This document shows, piece after piece, positions 1 to 11,319 of a stretch of DNA of 48,648 nt. A model generated the notes under the pieces. The model was not told the DNA's origin and made no database searches. It worked only from the letters and a program-made list of their open reading frames with translations. Origin of the DNA: Aestuariivita sp. (lineage in GTDB: Bacteria > Pseudomonadota > Alphaproteobacteria > Rhodobacterales > Rhodobacteraceae); contig NZ_JAAWWD010000067.1 of the NCBI RefSeq assembly GCF_021404545.1, positions 1 to 48,648 of the forward strand. The letters are read 5' to 3'. A program made the translations under genes and the position numbers. The first letter of the stretch is position 1. Each line of letters begins with the position of its first letter.

Positions 1-685
1 CGGCCCGTTTCCCCAAGGAACGCTGGGGGGGTGCCAGCTTTGCCCGGCCGCGGGGGGGCCCCTGGCGTTGGGGGGCCGCATGGCCCTTGGTCCGAACCTG
101 ACGCGCCCATCTAGCCCCTGTGGCGGGCGAAACCTTCAGGCGCAATGCCGCCGCACGCCCGTTTAACCCTTCTTCAATGTACGTCTGAAACCGCGCCCGG
201 AGCGCTCATGGCAACGGGGCTGACATGATCCATCCTCCCAATACAGATGACTCACATCTCAACCCTCATGGGCCCCCCCCCGCTTCAGGTTCAGGTCGAA
301 ACGCTTTAGGCCTTTCCGTAAATGGCGCAACCCGTCCATTGGGGTTGGGCGCGCCAGCGTTCTGGTTCAAGCGGCCCGGAGAACGGTGGCTGTGGATGAT
401 GATCTGGAGATCTGTCACGATCAGAGTTCGCGGTTCGCGCCTCACGTCCTGCCCACCCCCTTCGCCCGATCTTGGTCTGCCCAGGAACGACATGGCCCAC
501 GGTGCCGCTTGCGGACAAGACCGGCCAATCATGCCACGCGCCAATCTCGTCCCCACCCAGATATGTCGCGCCTCACCAGTCACGCGACGCATCACAGCAA
601 TGGACAAGTCGCGCGCAATCGGTCACTCAGGCGCTATGCGCGTGCTTGGCCCATTTCCCATTGTCCGTTTTCTGCGGCCGACCAC
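1..685. other. Gene-free stretch at the left edge
   Basis: I see no gene I can support here. The open frames have no recognisable domain, are rich in Arg, Pro and His, and overlap on both strands, as expected of chance frames in GC-rich DNA. The first 80 bases contain several G runs and C runs. A long in-frame extension of the permease downstream begins at 386, but its residues before position 686 show no hydrophobic or conserved character, so I treat it as non-coding. The stretch may hold the promoter of the permease or the end of a gene lying to the left. Confidence 0.5.
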
Positions 686-1564
686 ATGAGTATTGCCGCC
701 TCCAAAGCCGAGACCGCATCGCGCAGCCGTGCGATCCTGATGATGATCGGGGCGATCCTGTGCTTTTCGCTGATGGATGCCACCGTCAAGGCGCTGGCCC
801 CCAAGGTGGGTGTTCTGCCCGCGCTCTGGGCGCGGTATGCCGGGCAGATGCTGCTCGTGTTCGTGCTGGTGCTGCCCCGTTTGAAGACGGTCGCCCACAC
901 TGCCTATCCGGGGCTACAACTGGCGCGGTCTGTCCTGCTGATGTGCGCGACGGGGTTTTTCTTTTGGGGCCTCAGCCTGATCGCGCTCACCGATGCGGCG
1001 GCCCTCATGGCGGTGAACCCGGTACTGATCACCCTGGGTGCTGCGCTCTTTCTGGGCGAAAAGCTGGGCTTTCGGCGGATCGGCGGGATCCTGGCGGCCC
1101 TTCTGGGTGCTGCGATCATCATCCGTCCCGGCAGCGATATCTTTACGCCTGCCGCCCTTCTGCCGCTTCTGGCGGCGGTGTGTTACTCGTCCTATGCGCT
1201 GCTGACCCGACGGATCGGCCACCGTGAGGATGTCTGGACATCGCTCTTTTACACCGGTCTCGTCGGCACAGTGATCCTGACCCTGGCGGTGCCCTTTGCC
1301 TGGCAGGCCCCGGATGCGACCGCCATCGCACTGATGCTGCTTACGGCAGGGTTCGGCACCGCCGGGCAGCTTCTGTTAATCCGCTCACTCAGCCTGGGTG
1401 AGGCGGGAATGCTCGCCCCTTACGCCTATTGCGGGCTGATCTTCGCGGCCATCTGGGGCATCGTCTTTTTTGCCGAGTGGCCGGATCTCTGGACGGTCGC
1501 GGGCGCACTTGTGATCGCGGCGGCGGGGCTCTATGTCTGGCACCGCGAAACCTATCGTCGCTGA
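686..1564 (+). CDS. EamA/DMT-family permease
   Basis: A 292-residue inner-membrane protein of the drug/metabolite transporter superfamily, made of two EamA repeats. About ten hydrophobic segments run through the chain, starting around residues 14-32 and ending with a segment just before the basic C-terminus. The family exports or takes up small metabolites; the substrate cannot be read from sequence. The first repeat carries the usual SLMDATVKAL-type helix and the second begins near residue 150. I chose ATG 686 because the chain becomes EamA-like just after it (MSIAASKAE, then a hydrophobic helix). The frame is open back to 386, but that part looks non-coding. The stop lies 8 bases before the start of the acyltransferase, so the two are probably co-transcribed. 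Family assignment is firm; function is open. Confidence 0.85.
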   Translation: MSIAASKAETASRSRAILMMIGAILCFSLMDATVKALAPKVGVLPALWARYAGQMLLVFVLVLPRLKTVAHTAYPGLQLARSVLLMCATGFFFWGLSLIALTDAAALMAVNPVLITLGAALFLGEKLGFRRIGGILAALLGAAIIIRPGSDIFTPAALLPLLAAVCYSSYALLTRRIGHREDVWTSLFYTGLVGTVILTLAVPFAWQAPDATAIALMLLTAGFGTAGQLLLIRSLSLGEAGMLAPYAYCGLIFAAIWGIVFFAEWPDLWTVAGALVIAAAGLYVWHRETYRR

Positions 1565-1572
1565 TCGCTGTC

Positions 1573-2493
1573 ATGCCCGTTGATGCCTCGCAACTTTCCC
1601 GCGCTGCCCGCGCTCGGCATTTCGCCACCAATCTTGTGCTGCGCGGCCTGATCGGCGCGGTCTTGCTGCTGCCTTACGCAATGCGCGTGCGGTTCATGGG
1701 ATGGCTGGTCTCAACCGTGGCCGCCCCCCTCGCCGGGTTCGACAAACGCATCCGCCATAACCTGTCCCTGACCCATCCCGATCTACCGGAGGCGGAGGTC
1801 AGGCGCCTCTGCCGCGCGGTGCCCAACACTGCCGGCCGCACCCTGATCGAGATCTATTCAGGCGACGGGTTTGCCCGCCACGCCAACGCGTCCGAGCCGA
1901 CAGGGCCCGGGCTTGCCGCGCTCAAGGCCGCGCGGGACGCCGGGCGGCCCGTCTTTCTGGCGGGGGGGCACTTTGGCAATTACGATGCGATGCGCGCCAA
2001 TCTGATCCCGCGCGGATATGAGATGGGCTCGCTTTACCGGCGTATGGCCAACCCGTATTTCAACGCCCATTACGTGCGCTCGATGCAGATCAACGGCCCG
2101 CTTCTGTTCGAGCAGGGCCGCCGCGGCATGCGCGAGATGATCAAACATCTCAAGGCAGGCGGAACAGTGGCCATCCTGCACGATCTACATGTCCATGGCG
2201 GTGAAGAGCTGACGTTTTTCGGCCAGTCGGCTGTAACGTCGCTGGTGACCGCCGAGCTGGCGTTGAAATACGAGGCCGAGATTATCCCGTTCTACGCCAT
2301 TCGCCAGCCCAACGGTCTGGACTTCAAGATCGAGCTGCACGCGCCCATCCCGCATACGGATCCGCGCACCATGACACAGGCCATGAATGACGATCTCGAA
2401 GCGATGATCCGCCAGCATATGGATCAGTGGTTCTGGATCCACCGGCGCTGGAAACCCTGGTATGGGCGCGGCTTGCCCGACGGCGGCGGTTAA
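1573..2493 (+). CDS. LpxL/HtrB-type lysophospholipid acyltransferase
   Basis: A 306-residue membrane-associated acyltransferase of the lipid A late-acyltransferase superfamily (LpxL/LpxM/HtrB). The catalytic HX4D motif is visible as HFGNYD, with His133 and Asp138. An N-terminal hydrophobic stretch (about residues 20-54) would anchor the enzyme, and the C-terminal WFWIHRRWKP block is typical of the family. These enzymes transfer an acyl chain from acyl-ACP to lipid A precursors; some relatives in alphaproteobacteria act on other lipids, so the exact acceptor is inferred. ATG 1573 gives the expected N-terminus; the open frame extends upstream inside the permease gene but without family character. 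The end overlaps the convergent DUF1223 gene by 4 bases. Confidence 0.85.
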   Translation: MPVDASQLSRAARARHFATNLVLRGLIGAVLLLPYAMRVRFMGWLVSTVAAPLAGFDKRIRHNLSLTHPDLPEAEVRRLCRAVPNTAGRTLIEIYSGDGFARHANASEPTGPGLAALKAARDAGRPVFLAGGHFGNYDAMRANLIPRGYEMGSLYRRMANPYFNAHYVRSMQINGPLLFEQGRRGMREMIKHLKAGGTVAILHDLHVHGGEELTFFGQSAVTSLVTAELALKYEAEIIPFYAIRQPNGLDFKIELHAPIPHTDPRTMTQAMNDDLEAMIRQHMDQWFWIHRRWKPWYGRGLPDGGG

Positions 2494-3191
2494 TCGATCC
2501 GCACCGCCGCAACAATCGCGCCGTGGTTCTCGTTTTGCACCAGAACCGCCACCGGATCCGTGCCGGTCACGGGCATGCTCAGTTCCAGCGGGTTTTTCCC
2601 GTCCCAATCCGCCACGATCGTCATCTCATGCACAACATTCGCATAGCGCATGTAATGGCCGGCATTTTCCCCTCGGGTGATATTGATGCTGCGCTCTGGC
2701 GTATAGCGCAGCACTTGCACGACCATCATGTTATGGGGGGCCTCGGCCACCATCCGGGCGCGAATGATCAGCTCGTCCCCCGCCCGCTGCACTGCCAGAT
2801 GCGCCTGCGCCGGAAGCGCCGCGTGATCGGAGATAAGCTTGGCCAGTTCCATCGCCCGGGCCCCGATGACGCTGTCGGTGCCATTGATGATCATCTGCGG
2901 CGTGTAGACAGACCGCCGTTGTCCCGCCACGGCATAGGCCTTTTGCCGTTCCGTATGTGCGGGGCTGGCAAACTGGTCCTTCCAGCCGATGTAGTCCCAA
3001 TAATCCACATGCAATGCAAGTGCGATCACATCGTCACGCGCCGCCAGGTCATGCATCAGCTTGTCGGCCGGTGGACAGGACGAACACCCTTGCGACGTAA
3101 ACAGCTCGACCACCACAGGGTTTGTTTGGGCCGATGACGGCGCAGCAACGCAAACCCACATAAGGGCGATAAGGGCAACAAAGGGCTTCAT
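2490..3191 (-). CDS. DUF1223 secreted thioredoxin-like protein
   Basis: A 233-residue protein with a cleavable signal peptide (residues 1 to about 21, ending SSAQ) and a thioredoxin-like start: a short strand followed by ELFTSQGCSSCP, with Cys36 and Cys39 forming a CxxC pair. This is the hallmark of DUF1223, a periplasmic family common in alphaproteobacteria whose biochemical role is not established. A later half of beta-rich sequence makes up the rest. It converges on the acyltransferase (4-base overlap of ends) and is divergent from aconitase, with 231 bases between the two starts. The redox role is inferred from the fold and the cysteine pair, not known. Length and signal peptide fit the family well. 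Confidence 0.85.
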   Translation of the reverse strand: MKPFVALIALMWVCVAAPSSAQTNPVVVELFTSQGCSSCPPADKLMHDLAARDDVIALALHVDYWDYIGWKDQFASPAHTERQKAYAVAGQRRSVYTPQMIINGTDSVIGARAMELAKLISDHAALPAQAHLAVQRAGDELIIRARMVAEAPHNMMVVQVLRYTPERSINITRGENAGHYMRYANVVHEMTIVADWDGKNPLELSMPVTGTDPVAVLVQNENHGAIVAAVRID

Positions 3192-3422
3192 CAGATGTCC
3201 AGAACGTCCGTGTGAGTGTCATAGGGACATAGACAAGACGCCAGGAAATGACCAATCAATGTTTCGAGAGAGTTTGTCATATGTGCAGCTGCCCTGTAGT
3301 TTGTGCACCATGGTATACAAAATCGACGCACCCCCTCTCTTTGCTGTTGAACCAAACCGCGTTAGGCGTCAGATAGCACCCAACACCCACCCCTTTTACC
3401 CACCTGATCAGGGAGGCCAAAG
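3192..3422 (+). promoter_or_regulatory. Divergent DUF1223/acnA intergenic region with acnA ribosome binding site
   Basis: 231 bases separate the divergent starts. GGGAGG at 3411-3416 is a strong ribosome binding site six bases before the acnA ATG at 3423. I could not identify a known iron-responsive box in it. Confidence 0.5.
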
Positions 3423-6107
<2,685 letters not shown>

Positions 6108-6132
6108 CCGCGATATCAAATAGACGTTGATC

Positions 6133-6163
6133 GAGGCGCCTCTTGGGGCGCCTCTTTTCTTTT
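6133..6163 (+). terminator. Intrinsic terminator of acnA
   Basis: A perfect 8-bp stem (GAGGCGCC / GGCGCCTC, loop TCTTGG) is followed by TTTTCTTTT. It lies 25 bases after the aconitase stop codon, on the same strand. Confidence 0.9.
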
Positions 6164-6307
6164 CGATGGATTATGGCGCGAAAAGAGGCCGTTGATACGC
6201 GACAACCAGACCGGCCGCCGCGATTGATCAAAGTCAATGCTCTGCCGGGTGCAACGCAGATACTGCACCTGCCCAGCCAACCCAGAAAACTCAAGGTGGA
6301 GCCCACC

Positions 6308-6424
6308 ATGACCATCTCGCCAATGCTGTTTATCTGTTTGTTTTTTGCCGGTTTTGGCGTCTTTCTGCTGGGTGCGGCGGCCATCTGGTGGGTCTCGCTT
6401 CAGGCCAGGAGCGCGGGACGCTGA
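6308..6424 (+). CDS. 38-residue single-span membrane peptide
   Basis: A short open frame starting MTISPMLF and ending in a basic tail (QARSAGR). Residues 6-30 are almost entirely hydrophobic, enough for one membrane helix. A GGTGGAG sequence lies 6 to 12 bases before the ATG. A longer in-frame start at 6143 exists but would add an Arg-rich stretch running back over the acnA terminator, so I reject it. I do not recognise the family and cannot assign a function. It stands alone between the acnA terminator and the amine oxidase gene. Confidence 0.5.
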   Translation: MTISPMLFICLFFAGFGVFLLGAAAIWWVSLQARSAGR

Positions 6425-6507
6425 TCCTGCCCCGGGGAACAAGGCAAGGCCCTGCCCCGCCGATTCTTCTGGTGCGCACAATTGCGCCCCGGTTTGTGCA
6501 AAAATAA

Positions 6508-6525
6508 ATCATCACAAATGATGAT
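6508..6525. promoter_or_regulatory. Small palindrome in AT-rich leader of the IaaM-like gene
   Basis: ATCATC (6508-6513) and GATGAT (6520-6525) form an inverted repeat inside an AT-rich patch (about 6495-6540) that differs from the GC-rich surroundings. It is 57 bases before the chosen start codon. It could be an operator or part of the promoter; no known regulator site is recognised. Confidence 0.3.
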
Positions 6526-6581
6526 AGTGATTGGCATAGTGCCGCCGCATCATATGCGCGTGCATGATCAGGGAGGTTATT

Positions 6582-8483
6582 ATGCCAATCATTCCAAATC
6601 TCAGACAGTCCGTCGGCCTGGGTAAAGCGCATCCGGCATTCGGTCCCGGAAAGAAATTCGCCGACACGGATGGCGCCATTCAACCCATTGCGCCGCAAGC
6701 GTTTCTCGACACGCCCCAGTTGATCTATTCGAACTGGAACCAGGCCTGTGGCGGTATCGACGCGCCCCTTGGCGGCCTGCCCAACGCCACCCGAATCGCG
6801 GTGATCGGCGCGGGCATGTCGGGCGTCACTTCGGCCTTTGAGCTGGCCAAAGCCTGCGGGACGGGCCAGCAGATCACGCTTTACGAGGCCCGAAGCGACA
6901 TCGGCGGCCGCACAAGATCGGTCGTCACACCGGATGGCATCAATGTCGCGGAACTGGGCGCGATGCGGTTCCCGCCCAGCGAGGATCTGCTTTATTACTA
7001 TGCCAACAGCCTGGGCTATGGGTTTGTCTCGGGCTTTCCGGATCCGGGCAACCAGCCCACGGTCGTCTCCTATCAGGGGGCCGCGCAAACCTGGACCTCG
7101 TCGGAAAACTACCCCACCGGGTTCGGCACCGTCTATACCGGCTGGAACGCGTTTCTGAGCAATGGGATAACCTCCGGCGGATCGACGATCTTGGCCTCCG
7201 CGGAGAGCCTGCAACACTATCTCACCAACCCGACGCAGAACTACGCGTCCACGGTGATCACCGAATGGCAGAAATACCTGGATACGTTCGGCAGCGACAG
7301 TTTCTACACCGGTCTGCAAAAGATCTTTGGCGCAAACCATCAGTGGGATGTGCCCGGCGGGACGGTCTGGACCGATGAGGACTTTGTCAAATTCGGCGCG
7401 CTTGGGCTGGGATCGGGCGGGTTCGGGCCGCTTTATCCCATCGGGTTCAACTATGTGTTCCGGCTGATCCCAAACGGGCTTGAGACGAACCAGTCCACCT
7501 TTGCCAATCTCAACAATGGCGGCACGCCGCAGCCTACCGGGATCCAGGACCTGACCCAGGCGATCTGGCAGAAGGCGACCGATCTGGGCGTGACCACCAA
7601 GCTGTCTACCAAGGCCACGGTCGTCGATTCCGTGCGTGTCGGGCCGGACCAGAACTATGTCACCGTGCGCGAAACGGATCAAAACGGCACCACCACCGAT
7701 GTGCAATACGACATCGTCATCGCCGCCACCACCAGCCGTGCGATGAATGTCGGCATGTCGGTGTCCGACTACAACGTGACGGGACATCAGGCCAATGTTC
7801 AGTACCTGCCCGACAATGTGAACCAGGCGATCAATGGCACGCATATGACCTCGTCGTCCAAGCTCTTTATCCGAACGGCGAAATTCTGGGAGGGTCAAAG
7901 CAACGACTTTCCCCGCAACATCCTGTCGGACACCAAGGCGCCACAGCTCTACACGCTTGACTATGGCGATCCGAACTATGGGATGGTGCTGGTCACCTAT
8001 ACCTGGGAGGATCTGTCGACCCAGCTAATGGCCGTCTCGAACGCAGAAGACGCCACCCCTTCGCCCTCGGCATTGCTGGATATGCTCAAGGCCGAACTGA
8101 ACGTGATCATGCAGCAATCGGCCTTCCCGAACTATGTGGACAATCTTGTGCCGGTGAACGGAGACAGCGATATCTACATGATCCACTGGCAGCTTGACGC
8201 CAACTCCTATGGCGCGTTTACGCTGGCCCAGCCCGGGCAGGATCAACAGATCGCGGACATGTTCTATCAGTCCTACAACGCCATCATCTATGAAAGCGAG
8301 TATGCGGGTGTGTTCATCACCGGTGACAGCACATCCTTTATCGGCGGCTGGATCGACGGGGCCTTGCAGCCCACCATGAACATGCTGTCGGCGATCCTTT
8401 ACAAATACGGTGTGCTGGACCCTCTGGGTGCCGAGTTCGCCCCGGTGCTCCGGATCAATCCGACCACGTATTCCTATTCCTGA
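6582..8483 (+). CDS. Flavin monooxygenase/amine oxidase, tryptophan 2-monooxygenase-like (IaaM type)
   Basis: A 633-residue FAD enzyme of the flavin amine oxidase family. The dinucleotide-binding loop GAGMSG is at residues 76-81, followed by an acidic YEARSDIGGRT strand end and the substrate-side GAMRFPP block (126 onward). GSGGFGPLY, the SSSKLF...FW block, a YTWED segment and the C-terminal GDSTSFIGGWIDGA FAD block follow in order. These blocks match, from memory, tryptophan 2-monooxygenase of Pseudomonas savastanoi, which makes indole-3-acetamide from tryptophan; phenylalanine 2-monooxygenase and other L-amino-acid oxidases are close relatives. Substrate is therefore inferred. ATG 6582 is preferred over ATG 6564 because GGGAGG at 6571-6576 sits six bases before it. 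No signal peptide is seen. No indoleacetamide hydrolase (iaaH) is present in the window. It stands alone before a convergent ccm cluster. Confidence 0.8.
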   Translation: MPIIPNLRQSVGLGKAHPAFGPGKKFADTDGAIQPIAPQAFLDTPQLIYSNWNQACGGIDAPLGGLPNATRIAVIGAGMSGVTSAFELAKACGTGQQITLYEARSDIGGRTRSVVTPDGINVAELGAMRFPPSEDLLYYYANSLGYGFVSGFPDPGNQPTVVSYQGAAQTWTSSENYPTGFGTVYTGWNAFLSNGITSGGSTILASAESLQHYLTNPTQNYASTVITEWQKYLDTFGSDSFYTGLQKIFGANHQWDVPGGTVWTDEDFVKFGALGLGSGGFGPLYPIGFNYVFRLIPNGLETNQSTFANLNNGGTPQPTGIQDLTQAIWQKATDLGVTTKLSTKATVVDSVRVGPDQNYVTVRETDQNGTTTDVQYDIVIAATTSRAMNVGMSVSDYNVTGHQANVQYLPDNVNQAINGTHMTSSSKLFIRTAKFWEGQSNDFPRNILSDTKAPQLYTLDYGDPNYGMVLVTYTWEDLSTQLMAVSNAEDATPSPSALLDMLKAELNVIMQQSAFPNYVDNLVPVNGDSDIYMIHWQLDANSYGAFTLAQPGQDQQIADMFYQSYNAIIYESEYAGVFITGDSTSFIGGWIDGALQPTMNMLSAILYKYGVLDPLGAEFAPVLRINPTTYSYS

Positions 8484-8495
8484 TCCGTGACCGCG

Positions 8496-8522
8496 TGGCG
8501 GGCCTCTAGAGCGGGCCCGCCA
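8496..8522. terminator. Hairpin between convergent genes
   Basis: TGGCGGGCC and GGCCCGCCA form a 9-bp perfect stem with a 9-base loop between the ends of the IaaM-like gene and ccmG. There is no T run, so it may be a weak bidirectional terminator or an mRNA-stabilising hairpin. Confidence 0.5.
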
Positions 8523-9068
8523 TCAACCGCCCGCGCCGCGCGCCCGCTCGATCGCGGGGCGCAAACGGTCCTGCAACACCCGCTCGGTCACCGGCCCGGC
8601 AAACCGCAGGATGATCGTACCGTCGCCCGCGATCACATAGGTTTCGGGCACGCCATACAGCCCCCAATCTAACGCCATACGGCCATTGGCATCCGCGCCG
8701 ATGCCGCGATAGGGGTCGCCCAACTCTTCGAGAAAGCCAATCGCCTTGGCGGGCTCATCTTTGTAATTCACCCCGTAGATCGGGATGCCTTCGTCGGCCA
8801 GTGTCTCAAGGTGGGGATGCTCAACCCGGCACGGCGCACACCAACTGGCCCAGTAATTCACCAGCTTGACCTCTCCGTCGCGCAGATCGGCATCGCTGAA
8901 CAGCGTCTTGCCCGGCAATTCGGTCAGAACCACCGCCGGTGCGGGCTGTCCTTCGCGCGCCGAGGGCAGCGCATCAGGATCTTCGCGAAACATGCCGATC
9001 CCCGCCAAAAGGGCAAAGGCTGCGAAAATCGCCGGAGGGGCGAGCATAAGGGGGGAAATCCTAGCCAT
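8523..9068 (-). CDS. ccmG: CcmG/DsbE thiol:disulfide interchange protein
   Basis: A 181-residue membrane-anchored periplasmic thioredoxin that keeps apocytochrome c haem-binding cysteines reduced during maturation. One N-terminal helix (residues 5-26) anchors it. The active site is WASWCAPC with Cys77 and Cys80, and the cis-proline loop GVP has Pro141. The GVNYKDEP stretch is typical of the DsbE branch. It is the last gene of ccmA-B-C-D-G; its start overlaps the end of ccmD by 8 bases, suggesting translational coupling. Assignment is firm. Confidence 0.95.
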   Translation of the reverse strand: MARISPLMLAPPAIFAAFALLAGIGMFREDPDALPSAREGQPAPAVVLTELPGKTLFSDADLRDGEVKLVNYWASWCAPCRVEHPHLETLADEGIPIYGVNYKDEPAKAIGFLEELGDPYRGIGADANGRMALDWGLYGVPETYVIAGDGTIILRFAGPVTERVLQDRLRPAIERARGAGG

Positions 9069-9219
9069 TCTTGCTGCGCTGCTCCTCTATTCGCGCCATC
9101 TCGGCGCGCACCTTGCGGCCGCGCAGCACCGTCATCACCACCAACACGACCAACAGCACGATAGAGGCCGCATAGGCCGACAGCACCGCATCCGCGTATT
9201 TACCCAGATCCGGCATCAT
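9061..9219 (-). CDS. ccmD: CcmD haem exporter subunit
   Basis: A 52-residue protein beginning MMPDLGKYADAVLSAY with one hydrophobic helix (about residues 11-32) and a basic, charged tail. This is the standard form of CcmD, which holds the CcmABC haem-handling complex with CcmE. Position between ccmC and ccmG supports it. The ATG at 9219 shares ATGA with the ccmC stop, so coupled translation favours this start; ATG 9216 is a one-codon-shorter alternative. Confidence 0.9.
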   Translation of the reverse strand: MMPDLGKYADAVLSAYAASIVLLVVLVVMTVLRGRKVRAEMARIEEQRSKNG

Positions 9220-9947
9220 GCCTGCGCCCTCGTCCGTGTGGCCAAGGCCCTGATCCGGCGCGCCCGGATCTCAGTTCCGGTCCGATAGAGCACCAGGGCA
9301 ATGAACAGGAACACGAAACCCGCGATGCAGACCAACAGCGGATAATAGAACACATCCGCCACATTCTCTTCTTTATCCAGGCTCAGCGACGCCCCCTGAT
9401 GCAGGCCCTGGTTCCAAAACAGCACCGCATAGCGGCTCAGGATCGCAAAGACCGATCCGACAAGGCACAGGACGCTTGTCAGATCGGCGGCGGTATCGGG
9501 GTTCTCGATCGCTTCCCACAGTGCCACATATCCAAGATAAAACAGAAACAGGATCAGGAACGACGTCAGCCGCGGATCCCAGGCCCACCAGGTGCCCCAC
9601 ATGGGCTGGCCCCAGATCGCCCCGGTTGCCAGCGCGATCAGCGTCATCACGATGCCGATGGGGGCCGCGGCCCGGGCGGCAAGCGCACTCACATGGTGGC
9701 GACGCACGATCCAGATCAGCGAGGTGACCAGCATCATCACCCATATATTGATCGCCATCATCGCCGAAGGCACATGAAGATAGATGATCTTGACCGTGGA
9801 GCCCTGCCGGAAATCATCCGGCGTAAAGAAGAACCCCCAGATCAGCCCCACGACCAGACAGACCGCGGCAGCGGCCCAGAAAAACGGCAGTATCCGCTCA
9901 CTCGTGGTGAGGAATTTTTTTGGATTTGCGTATTCCCAAAGCGACAT
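9216..9947 (-). CDS. ccmC: CcmC haem exporter permease
   Basis: A 243-residue six-helix inner-membrane protein that delivers haem to CcmE. The tryptophan-rich signature WGTWWAWDPR lies at residues 118-127. His58 (YLHVP) and His183 (GLHQGA) correspond to the two conserved periplasmic histidines that flank the signature in this family. An in-frame ATG three codons upstream (9956) is possible, but MSLWEYANP is the typical start. The stop overlaps the ccmD start as ATGA; ccmB ends 45 bases upstream. Assignment is firm. Confidence 0.95.
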   Translation of the reverse strand: MSLWEYANPKKFLTTSERILPFFWAAAAVCLVVGLIWGFFFTPDDFRQGSTVKIIYLHVPSAMMAINIWVMMLVTSLIWIVRRHHVSALAARAAAPIGIVMTLIALATGAIWGQPMWGTWWAWDPRLTSFLILFLFYLGYVALWEAIENPDTAADLTSVLCLVGSVFAILSRYAVLFWNQGLHQGASLSLDKEENVADVFYYPLLVCIAGFVFLFIALVLYRTGTEIRARRIRALATRTRAQA

Positions 9948-9992
9948 AGACCCCATTTAACCCCTTACCTCTCCGGTCTCAATTCACAACTG

Positions 9993-10649
9993 TTAACGCA
10001 GATTGACGCGCAGGACAGCCGCGCTCGCAAACGGCAGGAGCGCAATGACACCCGCCGTTATCCCCGCAAGCATCAACAGCGGGGTTGTGACCTCCATCCC
10101 TTGGGCGCCGCGCCGCGCCACCTCGGCCCCGAAGATCAGCGTGGGCACATAAAGCGGTAGCACCAAGAGCGACAGCAAAAGCCCCCCGCGTTTCAGCCCC
10201 ACGGTCAGCGCCGCCCCGAACGTGCCGATCACCGACAGCGCAGGCGTGCCCAGGGCCAGGGAGATCACGACCCAGACATAGCCCGGTGGCGCAAGGTTCA
10301 AGAGCACCCCCAATAGCGGCGCCGCCAGCACCAGCGGCAGGCCAGTGGTCAACCAATGCGCCAGCGCCTTGACCGACACGATGCTCTCCAACGGCAAAGG
10401 TGCCGTCGCCAGAAGGTCAAGCGACCCATCCTCCCAATCCAGCGCCAGCAACCGGTCGAGCGACAAGAGACAGGCCAAAAGCGCGCCCAGCCACAAGATC
10501 CCCGGCGCGATGGTCGTCAAAAGCTGCGATTGCGGCCCGACACTGAACGGGACCAGCACCGTTACGATCAAAAAGAACGCCAGCCCCAGGCCAAATCCGC
10601 CGCCCGCGCGAAACGCCAGCCGCAGGTCGCGCATCAACAGGGCAATCAC
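9993..10649 (-). CDS. ccmB: CcmB haem exporter permease
   Basis: A 218-residue protein with six hydrophobic segments, starting [18 protein letters not shown]. It carries the CcmB hallmarks VPFSVGP (about residues 33-39) and [14 protein letters not shown]. It pairs with CcmA and CcmC in the ABC-type complex of system I cytochrome c maturation. Its ATG overlaps the ccmA stop in an ATGA junction. Nothing odd is seen. Confidence 0.95.
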   Translation of the reverse strand: MIALLMRDLRLAFRAGGGFGLGLAFFLIVTVLVPFSVGPQSQLLTTIAPGILWLGALLACLLSLDRLLALDWEDGSLDLLATAPLPLESIVSVKALAHWLTTGLPLVLAAPLLGVLLNLAPPGYVWVVISLALGTPALSVIGTFGAALTVGLKRGGLLLSLLVLPLYVPTLIFGAEVARRGAQGMEVTTPLLMLAGITAGVIALLPFASAAVLRVNLR

Positions 10650-11260
10650 AAAAAGCTCTCCTCGAAGGCGTCGACCGCATCCAGCGCCGCGCGGTAGGGG
10701 GCCAGTTCCAGCACCTCCGCCTCGATCCCCAGTTCGATATGGGTGGCCATTATGGCTGCGCCGCCCTGCTTCAGATGCGCGCGCACCGCCCCGGCAAACA
10801 TCGCCACCGCATCGCGGTCAAGCGACACAGTGGGCTCGTCAAACACCCACACAGGCCGCGCCGTCACCATCAGCCGCGACAGCCCCAGCCGCCGTTTCTG
10901 CCCGGCCGAAAGCGCCCCTGCGGGCCGGTCGCGCAGCGGTGCCAGCGCATAGGCGTCAAGCGCGGCGTCAATCCCGCCGGCACCAAAGACCTGAGCCCAG
11001 AAAATCAGGTTTTCGGCCACACTCAGCGTCGGTTTGATCCCGTCGGAATGGGCCGCATAGGCGATGCGATCCTCCGCGCCGGTCACCATCCCGGCCAAGG
11101 CCGGTTGCAGCCCCGCTATCGTGCGCAAGAGCGTTGTCTTGCCAACGCCGTTGGGGCCCCGCAGGATCAGCGCGCCGCCATCGGGCACAGTGAAAGACAC
11201 GCCCTCCAACACAGGAAGGCCGCCACGGGCAACGCTAAGATCGGTCACGGTCAGGCTCAT
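10646..11260 (-). CDS. ccmA: CcmA haem exporter ATPase
   Basis: A 204-residue cytoplasmic ABC ATPase of cytochrome c maturation. Walker A is GPNGVGKTT (residues 35-43), the signature is LSAGQKRR (118-124) and Walker B ends VWVFDEPT (137-144). It powers release of holo-CcmE from the CcmABCD complex. The frame is open upstream to 11290, but [13 protein letters not shown] is the family-like start at 11260. It begins the ccmABCDG run, 59 bases after the Mth938-domain gene on the same strand, so it may be read through from the secDF operon. ccmE, ccmF and ccmH are not in the window; ccmI is at 43.3 kb. Confidence 0.95.
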   Translation of the reverse strand: MSLTVTDLSVARGGLPVLEGVSFTVPDGGALILRGPNGVGKTTLLRTIAGLQPALAGMVTGAEDRIAYAAHSDGIKPTLSVAENLIFWAQVFGAGGIDAALDAYALAPLRDRPAGALSAGQKRRLGLSRLMVTARPVWVFDEPTVSLDRDAVAMFAGAVRAHLKQGGAAIMATHIELGIEAEVLELAPYRAALDAVDAFEESFL

Positions 11261-11319
11261 GGCCAAACCTCTAACCCACCCATGCTGCACACAAAAGCGC
11301 TAGATCGTCTCAGCGCGGA

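Noticed and set aside
391-399. TGTGGATGA, close to a DnaA box, next to several GATC sites
   Set aside because: A single near match without further boxes, an AT-rich unwinding region or origin-linked genes does not support a replication origin.
225-689. Open frames of 154 and 113 codons at the left edge
   Set aside because: Both overlap on opposite strands, are rich in Pro and Arg, and show no domain or ribosome binding site.
6454-6470. Another copy of the intergenic repeat near CGATTCTTCTGG
   Set aside because: Only CCAGAAGAA on the minus strand matches; the TATTT part and hairpin are missing.
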